From: Plantago ovata
Taxonomy: Eukaryota; Streptophyta; Magnoliopsida; Lamiales; Plantaginaceae
NCBI GenBank assembly: GCA_028274465.1
Contig: CM051456.1
Span: 101,531,348-101,595,347, forward strand
DNA length: 64,000 nt
Reading direction: 5' to 3'
The notes under the pieces are model-generated. The model did not search any database. It saw only the letters and a program-made list of their open reading frames with translations, and was not told where the DNA came from. The position numbers and the translations under genes were made by a program. Positions 45,039-55,394 of this stretch are shown in pieces. The stretch's first letter is position 1. Each line of letters starts with the position of its first letter.

Positions 45039-45050
45039 TGGTATCAGAGC
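45039..45050 (+). other. primer binding site of the Sirevirus (initiator tRNA-Met)
   Basis: TGGTATCAGAGC two bases after the LTR end at 45036. A run of 12 C lies just upstream (44991-45002). Confidence 0.9.
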
Positions 45051-45143
45051 GAGGTTCTTTAACCTTCAGCACTGAACCTAGATCCCCTTAGGTGCTTTTC
45101 GTAAATCACTCTCACTTGATCAGTTTTGTAGTCTTCTGCTGAC

Positions 45144-47384
45144 ATGATGTCTTTAGGAGACGCTCCCTCGCTGAAGCTGGAAAACTATGAAAAATGGCGA
45201 AACAACATGATGCTACATCTTGAGGCCATTAGTGATGAGATGGTTACTGTCATAAATGATGGACCTATCAAAATCACTAAACTTGAGAGAAGTTTCCCTC
45301 ACAAAACCACAAAAGCTGGAAAGGAAACTATCTTAGGTGAACCAGTTGATACTGTCGTTCCAAAACCAAGAGAGGAATGGACTTCCGACGAAGCCAAGAG
45401 ATTCCGTCTTGATGGCCAAGCAAGAAACATCATCATTCGATCAACTCCGGATACTATACAGTGCAAACTTTGGGGTGCCAAAACTGCTAAGGAAGCTTGG
45501 AAAATGGTTCAAGATCTTTGTGCTGGATCTGACAAAACCAAGGAAAACAAACTCGAAGTGCTGAAGTTAAAGTTCCAGAACTTTAAACAAGGTACAAATG
45601 AGTCACTGGAAGACTTGGACTTCAGATTCACAACTCTAGTTAGTGAGATGGCTGCCTTGGGAGTTGGAAATCTTTGCTCAGATTCTGAGAAGGTGAAAAC
45701 CATTATCAGAAGTCTGAACCAAGAATGGATCCATACTCAGAATGTCTACTACAATCAAGGAATGCCAAACATCACACCTACAGAGTTGTTCTCTCATCTT
45801 GCTACTGTCAACTACGAGACAAAGCAAAGAGAAAATGTGTTTGCTGAAAAATCGCAAAACATTGCTCTTGCTGCAAAGCCGTCATCTTCTGAAAAGAAGA
45901 ATGATAAAGAGCCCGCTGATGAAAATGCTTTAGTTGTTAAAAACATGAAGAAATTCATCAGTAAGGAACTTGAAAGGCGAAAAGCAAAAGAGAAGTTCAA
46001 AAAACATCTTGGTAACAACTACCATAATTACAAGAATGAGGCTAGCTCGCTGAACAAGCAGGCTCAGCAAGCAAATTCCTCTGAAGAACCAGCAGTTGGA
46101 AATGATCTCTGCTTTTACTGCAAAAGCCTCGACACTTCAAAGCAAATTGTCCTTTACTAAAAGGCAAATCTGCTGAAAAGAAGAAGAAGTTCAAAAGAGG
46201 TTTTATTGCTGAAGAAAAGAAGAAGCTTCAAGCAAAAATCGATGCATTGTGCATTGATACCAGCTCCGAAGACAGTGAGGAAGAAAGTTCAGACACTGAA
46301 GATGAAGAAGCCACTCTTGACGTAGAGATTGGCAAGGAAGTTTGTGGAATAGCTATGGAAACTTATCCAGATGTGTCAAACTACGAATTCTGCCTCATGG
46401 CCGGTCAGGTAAACAGTCCTACTTCTGACTCTGACTCAGAAAGTGATGATGAGATTGACCTTGACAAAATTCAAGGAGAAGTCGAAAGATTTGAGAAAAC
46501 TCTATGCAAACAGCAAGAGCAATTACAGAATGCTGAAACTCTGACCAACCAAACTACTGAAAAGTACATATTGTTGAAGGAAGAGACATAAAAGAAAGAT
46601 GCTGAAATATTGCATCTCAAGAAGTTGATTGCTGAAGCTACAGAGAAGAATTCTCAGATGGCAATAGAATTGGAAGAATATCAGTCCAATTCTAAAGTTA
46701 CTTGCTGAAATACAAGAAATTAAAAAGATGAAAATCAATTTCAAATCTTATGCTGATGCAAGTAATACTCTGACTGAACTAAACTCTTATCTGAGAGATC
46801 CATCTCAGAAAGAAGGTTTAGGTGCAACATATGAAGGTGATGACGTAATAATCTTGAGTAAAGACAAATCACCAATTACCTTTGTACGTGCAACTGATAG
46901 TGGTCAACCAGAACTCTATCAGATTGATCAATCTAAGGTTGCTGAAAAATGCAATCAAGTACCTACGACCGTAAAGCCCGCTGTTGCCACTCAAAGTAAC
47001 AAGACTTTAAAAGGAAAACAGGTTGCTGAAAAGCAAACTGTAAAGAAAAAGGATGTTGTAAAGCACTCCGCCAAACAAGTTGCTGAAAAGCAATTTGGTA
47101 AGTCAAAAGGCAAGATTACTAAAAGTAATCAGAAGACCTTTGCTGGCAAACCTGAATCAAGTAAGGTTGCTGAGACAAAAGCTCAGCATTCTCCAAAAAG
47201 TGAACTCGGTTTCAAAACCAAGCAAAGTCAATTTTTTCATGAGTATAAGCAAAGTCAGCAAAGATACTTCAAAGAGATGAACAAAACCAAGCCTAAAAGT
47301 TCTAACAAGACTCAAAATGCTAGGGCTAGAAGGAACCTTGCTAGAAAAGAACTTACTGAAAAGTATGTTCAACAAAAGGTCAAC
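45144..47384 (+). pseudogene. gag: Sirevirus gag with coiled-coil extension, frameshifted
   Basis: The open piece 45144-46160 (338 residues, MMSLGDAPSLKLENYEKW) contains the copia gag domain (WGAKTAKEAWKMVQDL, FRFTTLVSEMAALG). The zinc knuckle starts CFYCK, then slips one frame at about 46126 and continues HFKANCP. The next frames 46247-46591 and 46728-47384 are acidic then Lys/Gln-rich and coiled-coil-like (EVERFEKTLCKQQEQLQNAE), with a stop at 46589. Such a long post-knuckle extension is known for Sirevirus gag. The motif VAEK recurs in the last part. A solo LTR cuts the gene at 47385 and it resumes at 53890. Confidence 0.82.
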
Positions 47385-47600
47385 TGATGAACGAGATTGT
47401 CAGACTCAATTAATCAAATAAATTTGTTTTTAGCCAAAGGCAATTCACAACTACAACGAAAACCAAGGCACGTAGTGTAGAAGTAAAATAACCTCGAGTG
47501 TTGATCTCTAAGGACTATAACTAGCTTTATCTAATTTAACTTAACCTATAAATTCAACAAACGACTTAGCACAAATTTTCTTATCAATAATAATGGAAGT

Positions 47601-48796
47601 TGATGAACCGGAATTTGTCAAATTCTAATTAATCAAATAAATTTGTATTTAGCCAAAGGCAATTCACAACTACAACGAAAACCGTAGTGTAGCAGTAAAA
47701 TAACCTCGAGTGTCTATCTCTAAGGACTATAACTAGCTTTATCTAATCTAACTTAAAATATAAAATCAACAAACGACTTAGCACAGGTTTTTCTTATCAG
47801 GATAATGGAAGTTAGTGATAGTATGATCATTCAAAGCATAGTGGGTTAATAATCATGCATGAAGTACCCGATCGTTTTGCATAGAGATCTTTGATCGTGA
47901 ATTGTCCAATGTGTTCCGTTATTATTCAACACTACGAAGATAGAGGGCTTAGATAGATCAAAGAAATAAAGCAATAACTCAAAGTCTGATTCGCTTTACC
48001 GCCATCAGCATAATTACTAACCCTTCGCTAAGAAATCACATACTATCACCAATGATAGATTTAGCTATTCATAGATGTCATGCAATCAACAGAAATCATA
48101 GCAAGATTGAATGAAAACATGTTGAAAGATAAATAAATATAAATAGAAAAAATCTGAGATACAATGTTACCGAAGGTTGTCAATCTCCGAAGAATCGCGA
48201 TCTCTCAAGCTCCAAATCAATAAAAAAAGTATTTCCTATGCTAAGAATTCCCAGAACAGGCTCTGGAGAATTCTTCCCTAAAACTAATGAGAAAGGTATG
48301 AAAAAAGGTTTGAGAAAGTATGAAAAAACGGAGAAAACTGAGCAACTATATATAGGGGTTCGGATCGTGTGGGGCGAGTCGCCCCACACACCGGGCGAAT
48401 CGCCTGGTGTGGGGCGAACCGCCCCACGTCCCGGGCGTCGACCGGGAGGTGTAGTCGGCAAACGATGCGTTTTCGACGCGTTTTTGGATTTCTTTTCCTT
48501 TTCAGACTCAGTTTTTGCCTTCTAGTGACCTTTTAGCCTTTAGACTTGATCCCTAGACTTCAAATCCTATCCGGAATCTTCTAGATACTCCAAATATGTC
48601 CCCGGAACACCAATTCTTCGTTCTCTTCAATATAATTGCCCGGAAAACGTTTTTCACCCAAACTTGTAAAATGCAAACTAAAGGGAAACGTGACACTATT
48701 CTAATAAAATGCACTATAATATAGCTAAATTAACATAGAGGATAGCTAAATTGGTGAAAAAAGACTCGAATGAAAGTGTAAAATACACGTTCATCA
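47601..48796 (-). repeat. 3' LTR of the gag-only Athila/Tat-like element
   Basis: TGATGAACCGGAATTTG to ACACGTTCATCA. TATA-like CTATATATA at about 48346 (minus-strand promoter orientation). Next to it lies GTGTGGGGCGA, one base, TCGCCCCACAC (48367-48389). Confidence 0.92.
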
Positions 48797-48809
48797 AACT
48801 CCCCAAACC
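48797..48809 (-). other. polypurine tract of the gag-only element
   Basis: On the minus strand GGTTTGGGGAGTT directly precedes the LTR. Confidence 0.75.
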
Positions 48810-50475
48810 GAACCTTTGCTTGTCCTCAAGCAACTAAGCTAGACTCTAATGCAAAAAACAATGCAACACAAAAAATGGAGTCTCATGCCAAATCAAATGA
48901 ACTAGTCTATTGAATCTATCAAAAAAACTTATGAACAAAGAACCATACAAATCATAACATGAATATAGGTTGAAGAATGTCTCGATTGACTCATACACAT
49001 TCACATAAGCTCTTATGTCAAACAAGATAGTCTCTCGTAACATTCTCTACCTGGACCTAGTCAGTGACGACGTAATGAAACATGTTAAAATACGAATGGT
49101 TGTCCCGTGCCTATGAAACTGAGGACTTACTGCTGTTCACCAAGTTAAGACTTTTCCTCAAAGAGGTCGAACCAATACTGGCTCTCATCAAACGAAGGAG
49201 GGTTCCCTAAAAACGATAACTCTCCCCTGTTCTACCCATCTCTCAAGCAAAGCCTTAAGCTATTCACCACTTCCTGAATGGCAGGACGAGGGTGGTCTAG
49301 AACAGATGACACTCAAACAAAAAAAATAAATTACAACTCGATTATGAACATTACAAGAATTGAAAAATGAGACAAACACTTTTGCTAAACTGCTTTTTGG
49401 CTTCTTTTTTTTACCCTTCCTTGCTTTTTTGGGGTCTTTCTTTTTTTCTCTTTTTTTTTCGATTTTTTTTTTATATATAAATAGCCGGCAGTAGCACAAC
49501 GAAAAAGAAATTACAAATGACTCACAAACGACCTCCCCAAACCTATTCGAAAGAATAGGTTGGAGCACAAACATTACGAAAAAAGAAAACAATTCACAAC
49601 ACACACTTAAATCGAAAAACAAGTCTAATGAAAGCGTAACCCCCTCCCCAAACCTATTCGAGAGAATAGGTTGCAAACAAAGGATCACACAATCTCACAC
49701 TACCTCCTTCCTAGGCATTTAGCAATCTCAAAGCAAGGTGAAGACTTGTTGCCTCTTAGGTACATAATTACTCGGGAAAACAACCATAAGATCCTAACAT
49801 GCATCATCCTATTATAAAGGCCTTCGTGAACCGCAGTAGAGAAAACACCACTAAGTGATGTCGAGACTACCAAGCTTAACTAAGTGCAATACATAAATGT
49901 GACAAGCCAAGCGAGAAAAACCTCAACCAAATTCATAGAGATGAAGCATATGATCAATGTCATAATTAGTTAATCTACCCAATAAAAAAGTTCAAAATAT
50001 TTGGCAATAAATTCCACATAAAACATGCAAGACTATACTAGGATGAATGTAGTGTATGCAACTAAATACTAAGAAAGCGGTAAAGGTGCAAATGCAAATG
50101 CAAACAAAAGAATTCACGAGTTTATTATAAGCAAGACAAGTATAGAGATAGCAAGCGATACCCCCCCCCAAACCTGAACGTCGACGCTCGTCCCGAACGT
50201 CGAAAGTGGATTTAAGGTGAGAGCTATACTCGTACATGTGACCTATATTACTCAATCAAACTCGTGAGAAAACAATACGGGCGATAAACGAGGTAAAAAG
50301 ATTGATAATTTAGCATAATAGGAGGAAATCGGGTTCCCTCCTAAAATGCTAAATTATCATCTAGAGACCTATTTTATCACCAAAAACATACGAAAATATA
50401 AAATAAAACACAATGATATGCATGCAATGCAAGAAAGCGATAAAACTAAACTACTTGCTACCATTACCACTAATG
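48810..50475 (-). other. non-coding 3' region with repeated hairpin and purine-tract modules
   Basis: No credible gene. It has two 22-nt perfect hairpins, AACCTATTC-GAAA-GAATAGGTT at 49540-49561 and the same stem with loop GAGA at 49651-49672. Each is preceded on the plus strand by CCTCCCCA, that is, a copy of the purine tract on the sense strand. A further CCCCCAAACC occurs at about 50163. The ORF 49260-49688 is low-complexity. Confidence 0.7.
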
Positions 50476-51378
50476 TTATCCATTGTCAAATGGGAACGAA
50501 TCTTGTGCATCCGTTCCTGTACTCCTCGCATCTTGGGAACCATCCTTGGCTCCTCTCCGTATCTGCTCAAGCAAGTCCATGATTCCCTGAAAACTAAAAT
50601 TAACAAAACCAAGAAAAATAAAATCTAAAAAATAACTAAGGGAATCAGAGGGAAAATAAGAAGAGTAAAGAGGATCAAAACTCCTTTGGGACTCATAGGT
50701 GGGTGCATGAACCAGAACGTAGGAGTCAAGATCAAGAGTATCTTCCGCAATTGATTCAAAGACACCAAAATCTTCAGAGATTGGCTCCTCGACCTCAACC
50801 CAACTCACGCCATCACCTTCTGACTCAAGTGAAGCAATGGAGTCAGTTAACACTTCCTCCACGACTTCCTCTTGACCAACAACCTCGACACCCGCAAGTA
50901 AGGACGTGGAATCCAAGCTAAACACCGAGGAGACTTCATCAATGGATTCTTCTCCACACTCCTCTTCATCGGCAATGTCGATTTCTGGTGGCTGAATACT
51001 AAAGCGAGACGTCCATGCCCTTGACCCGGGAGGTGAGTCCCTATCCCAATGTTCCAGAAACTTGCTGGTTACTTCACCCCAAGTGTGCAACGATTTTTCC
51101 GGCGGGATTCTAAGCCATCTTCGAGCGTACCCTTTCAAGGCTCCCATAAATCCTCTCATACAAAGTTGCTCATGGGATAAAATAACCCCCTCCTCACGAG
51201 GTATCCTCAACACTCCTTCCTCGTACGTGTCTAAGAACCCTCTTGGATCATCACCCATTGAAAACGTGGAGAGAATGGAGTAGTACGAAGGATCAAAGTC
51301 ATAATTCCTGCAATCGTCATTCAATGTTATGCAAGGCCCTCGGGGCATCACATACCAGGGCAACGGAGGTTGACTCAT
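50476..51378 (-). CDS. gag: gag-like protein with acidic and hydrophobic C-terminal region
   Basis: 300 residues. Residues 40-115 match a retrotransposon gag domain: MGDDPRGFLDTYEE, LCMRGFMGALKGYARRWL and HTWGEVTSKFLEHWDRD. The part after about residue 130 is very acidic. Residues about 245-265 form a hydrophobic stretch (YFLDFIFLGFVNFSFQGI). No zinc knuckle is seen. Gag from a family lacking its own pol could still form or enter particles. The open frame despite missing pol suggests the protein is under use. The hydrophobic part is unusual for gag and could be a membrane-association segment (inference). Confidence 0.7.
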   Translation of the reverse strand: MSQPPLPWYVMPRGPCITLNDDCRNYDFDPSYYSILSTFSMGDDPRGFLDTYEEGVLRIPREEGVILSHEQLCMRGFMGALKGYARRWLRIPPEKSLHTWGEVTSKFLEHWDRDSPPGSRAWTSRFSIQPPEIDIADEEECGEESIDEVSSVFSLDSTSLLAGVEVVGQEEVVEEVLTDSIASLESEGDGVSWVEVEEPISEDFGVFESIAEDTLDLDSYVLVHAPTYESQRSFDPLYSSYFPSDSLSYFLDFIFLGFVNFSFQGIMDLLEQIRRGAKDGSQDARSTGTDAQDSFPFDNG

Positions 51379-51686
51379 CCTTTCATATGACTAGTTTTTG
51401 CACACGAGGAAACAAGAAACCAAGGAGCAGAATCCACAAAAGAAAAACAAAAATTTGCAAAGAAAAACACAAAGAGTGCAAACAAACACAATGTAACCAA
51501 GAACTTCGAGAGCACAAGCATGCGAGGTGACCGAGATCAGATTAGATGAATTTACTGAAAAAAATAGGGGGAAAAAAATAGGGTAAGAAAGTGAAATTTT
51601 CTGAGAGCAAACCCTCAGAGCCTGTTCTTCTGTAGGGAACTGAATGCTGAAAATATAAATAAGCTAAACAGAAAAAAGGAGTATAG
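51379..51686 (-). other. 5' leader of the gag-only element
   Basis: Short AT-rich leader between the tRNA-Asp primer site and gag. No gene or clear repeat. Confidence 0.5.
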
Positions 51687-51705
51687 TCCCCGGCAACGGC
51701 GCCAA
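51687..51705 (-). other. primer binding site (tRNA-Asp)
   Basis: On the minus strand TTGGCGCCGTTGCCGGGGA, complementary to the 3' end of plant tRNA-Asp, a primer known for Athila- and Tat-related gypsy elements. It lies two bases from the 5' LTR and fixes the orientation of this LTR family. Confidence 0.92.
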
Positions 51706-51707
51706 TT

Positions 51708-52886
51708 TGATGAACCGGAATTTGTCAGATTCTAATTAATCAAACAAATTTGTATTTAGCCAAAGGCAATTCACAACTACAACGAAAATCGTAGTGTAGC
51801 ATTAAAATAACCTCGAGTGTCGATCTCTAAGGACTATAACTAGCTTTATCTAATCTAACTTAAAATATAAAATCAACAAACGACTTAGCACATGTTTTTC
51901 TTATCAGGATAATGGAAGTTAGTGATAGTATGATCATTCAAAGCATAGTGGGTTAATAATCATGCATGAAGTACCCGATCGTTTTGCATAGAGATCTTTG
52001 ATCGTGAATTGTCCAATGTGTTCTGTTATTATTCAACACTACGAAGATAGAGGGCTTAGATAGATCAAAGAAATAAAGCAATAACTCAAAGTCTGATTCG
52101 CTTTACCGCCATCAGCATAATTACTAACCCTTCGCTAAGAAATCACATACTATCACCAACGATAGATTTAGCTACTCATAGATGTCATGCAATCAACAGA
52201 AATCATAGCAAGATTGAATGAAAACATGTTGAAAGATAAATAAATATAAATAGAAAAAATCTGAGATACAATGTTACCGAAGGTTGTCAATCTTCGAAGA
52301 ATCGCGATCTCTCAAGCTCCAAATCGATAAGAAAAAGTATCTCCTATGCTAAGAATTCCCAGAACAGTCTCTGGAGAATTCTTCCCTAAAACTAATGAGA
52401 AAGGTATGAAAAAAGGTCTGAGAAAGTATGAAAAAACGGAAAAAACTGAGCAACTATATATAGGGGTTCGGATCGTGTGGGGCGAGTCGCCCCACACACC
52501 GTTTGTCCCACGTCCCGGGCGAATCGCCCGGGAGGTGTAGTCGGCAAACGACGCATTTTCGATGCGTTTTTGGATTTCTTTTCCTTTTCGGACTCGGTTT
52601 TTTCCTTCTAATGACGTTTTAGCCTTCAGACTCGACCCCTAGACTTCAAATCCTATCCGGAATCTTCTAGATACTCCAAATATGTCCCCGTAACACCAAT
52701 TCTTCCTTCTCTTCAATATAATTGCCCGAAAAACCACGTTTTTCACCCAAAACCTGTAAAATGCAAACTAAAGGGAAACGTGACACTATTCTAATAAAAT
52801 GCACTATAATATAGCTAAATTAACATAGAGGATAGCTAAATTGGTGAAAAAAGACTCGAATGAAAGTGTAAAATATACGTTCATCA
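51708..52886 (-). repeat. 5' LTR of the gag-only Athila/Tat-like element
   Basis: Near-identical to 47601-48796, except in the GC-rich block, where one palindrome of the other LTR is missing and a different perfect one, CCCGGGCGA-A-TCGCCCGGG (52514-52532), is present. TATA-like CTATATATA at about 52454. Confidence 0.92.
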
Positions 52887-53889
52887 GAAGTTAGCGATAG
52901 TATGATCATTCAAAGCATCAGGTTAATAATGATGCATGAAGTACTTGAAAGTTTGCATTGAAATCTAAGATCATGAATTGTCCAATGTGTTCCGTTCAAT
53001 TCAACACTACGAAGATAGAGGGCTTAGATAGGTCAAAGAAATAAAGTAATAAGTCAAGTCTAAATCGCGTTACAGCCACTCATGCATAATCAAGAACCCT
53101 AGCTAAGAAATCACATACTATCACCAACGATAGATTTAGCTACTCATAGATAAATTGCAATCAACAAGAATCAAAGCAAGATTGAATGAAAACATGTTGA
53201 AAGAAATAAATAAAAGTAGAAAAATCGTGAGATACAATGTTACCAACGAAGGTTGCCAATCTCCGAAGAATTGCTATCTCACAAGCAAGAATTGATAAAC
53301 AACGAGGTCCAATTGCTATGCTTGATCCTCCAAATTGATAAGAAAAAGAGTCTCCTATGCTAAGAATTCCTAGAACAGGCTCTGGAGAATTTGTCTCTCA
53401 AAATAATGTGAAAAGGTATGAAAAACGTAGAGAATGGGCAAACATATATATAGCTGTCGGAAACGCACGGGGCGAACCGCCCCAGACGCCGGGCGATTCG
53501 CCTGGTACGGGGCGATTCGCCCCTCGTCCCAGGAGATTCGCCTGGGACATCCAGATCAACTTCAGCGAGATTTTAGTCTTCTTTTCCTTTTCGGACTCGG
53601 ATTTTGCCTTCTAGTGACCTTTAAGCCTTGAAACTCGTCCCCTAGGCCTCAAATCTCATCCGGAACCTTCTAGATACACCACGAATGTCCTCGAAACACC
53701 AAAACCTCGTCCTCTTCATCAATATTGCCCATAAAAACACGTTTTTCACCTAAAACCTGAAAAATGCAAAGGAAAGGGAAACGTGACACTATTCTAATAA
53801 AATGCACTAAAATATAAGCTAAATTAACCTAGAGGATAGCTAAATTGGTGAAAAAGACTCGAATGAAAGTGTAAAATACACGTTCATCA

Positions 53890-55394
53890 TCAACCGAGCA
53901 AGACACCACATCAGAAAGTGGATTTGATCAGCAGGAATCAAAAGTCTTTTGGCTCAAAACCTCCTAGTCCATCAGCAAGTAGAAAACAAGTCAAAGTTGA
54001 AAAACTTAAGACTTGGGTTTCCACTGGACGCCTTCTTTAACATGTTAATGGACATCCAATATTGGATAATTAACTTGTTTGCTCTTGATTGTGCAGACTT
54101 CAGCCACGGAGACAAACGATGCAATCTGGCACTTTGATAGTGGTTGTGGAAAGCACATGACGGGCAACAAGAACAACCTTATAAACTATAGACGGTGGTC
54201 TAAAGGTCCAGCAATAAGGTTTGTTGGTGGAGGCTCTGGTTCTACAAAAGGCTATGGTGACGTAAAGTTAGGATGCATTACCATTTCGGGAGTTCTTTAT
54301 GTGAAAAATCTTAAGTTTAACCTTTTCAGCATGAGTCAATTTGCTGATAAAGGATACTTCATCAAAATCAAAAGTGATGAATGTAAACTTATAGACTTTG
54401 AGACAAAGAAGGTTATTATGGTTGCTAGAAGATCAGGAGGCTTGTATACTGTAGATTGGTCTTCAGCAATCGTTGAAAAATGCCTTGTCTCAGATCACGA
54501 TTTCCTTGCTGAAAAAGTATGGTTATGGCATAAACGAACAAGTCACCTAAACTTCAAGATGCTGAATAAGCTGTCTAAAAAGGCACTTGTAGTTGGATGA
54601 CCTAAGGTTACTTTCAAGAAGGATGGTGTTTGCAACGCATGTCAGCAAGGAAAGCAAACCATATCTTCTTTTAAGAATAAGGCAGTACCGTCAACTACAA
54701 AACCTTTACAACTCTTGCACATGGACTTGTTTGAATCTTCTTCAACAAGCTATGCTGGTAAGAAGTATGGTCTGGTGGTGGTATATGACTATCCAAGATT
54801 CACTTGGGTAGTATTTATCAAACACAAGTCTGAAACAAGGACTGAAATACCTAACTTGTTGAATAAGCCTGAAGTCATGAAAAATGACAAGGTAAAACTC
54901 ATAAGAACAAACCATGGTACTGAGTTTGTAAACCAGTACATAACTGAGTATTGCACTTCAAAAGGCATACAACATCAGTTATCCTCAGTAAGGACACCAC
55001 AACAAAACGGTGTTGCTGAAAGGAAGAATCGCACCCTAAAACAAGCTGCAAGAACAATGCTTGCTGACACTGAAATAAGTGAAGCTTACTGGGTTGAAGC
55101 GATTAATACCGCCTATTACACTCAAAATAGATGTCTGATTACTAAGGAATACAACAAAACTCCTTATGAGTTATTTGTTGGAAGACCTCCTAACATCACC
55201 CATCTAAGAGTATTTGGTTGTAAGTGTTTTGTTCTTAACAATGGTAGAGAATACCTAAGAACATTTCAACCAAAGGTAGACGAAGCGATATTTCTTGGTT
55301 ATTCCTTGCATAGTAAAGCTTATAGAGTTTACAATAAAAAGGCACAAAAGATCGATGAATCAGTGCATGTTGTATTCTACGAAAAGTCACAATG
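53890..55394 (+). pseudogene. pol: Sirevirus protease and integrase
   Basis: After the solo LTR the gag tail continues (KVEKLKTWVSTG), followed by the protease with DSG in AIWHFDSGCGKHMTG (about 54136). The GAG-pre-integrase HHCC is present (WLWHKRTSHLN, CNACQQGK), split by a stop at 54598 and a frame change. The integrase core spans to 55394: first D in LLHMDLFESS, E in QNGVAERKNRTL. The second catalytic position, normally RSDHGTEF, reads RTNHGTEF, so Asp is replaced by Asn. A possible 80-nt intron (54017-54096) between gag tail and protease is discussed under findings. Confidence 0.85.

Larger units (their letters stand above)
47601..52886 (-). mobile_element. gag-only Athila/Tat-like LTR retrotransposon, 5.3 kb
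   Basis: LTRs 47601-48796 and 51708-52886, perfect target duplication GAAGT (47596-47600 and 52887-52891), a tRNA-Asp primer site and purine tract on the minus strand, and one gag-like frame. The interior is only 2.9 kb and has no protease, RT, RNase H or integrase, so it must be mobilised by a partner. It lies inside an LTR of a related family. A second, truncated copy is at 60823-63013, showing that this short form is itself amplified and is not a single deleted copy. Confidence 0.9.
47385..53889 (-). mobile_element. solo LTR, Athila/Tat-like family, split by a related element
   Basis: Pieces 47385-47600 and 52892-53889 make an LTR of about 1.21 kb. It begins TGATGAACGAGATTG and ends ACACGTTCATCA, with the perfect duplication TCAAC at 47380-47384 and 53890-53894. 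GAAGT at the split is the target duplication of the inner element. The TATA-like run is at about 53444-53452, followed by several GC-rich palindromes, for example GGGGCGATTCGCCCC at 53509-53523. Confidence 0.9.

Noticed and set aside
49260-49688. 142-residue ORF, minus strand, and the similar 62577-62917
   Set aside because: Low-complexity Lys/Glu or Phe/Ser readings of T/C-rich runs in the non-coding 3' region of the gag-only element.
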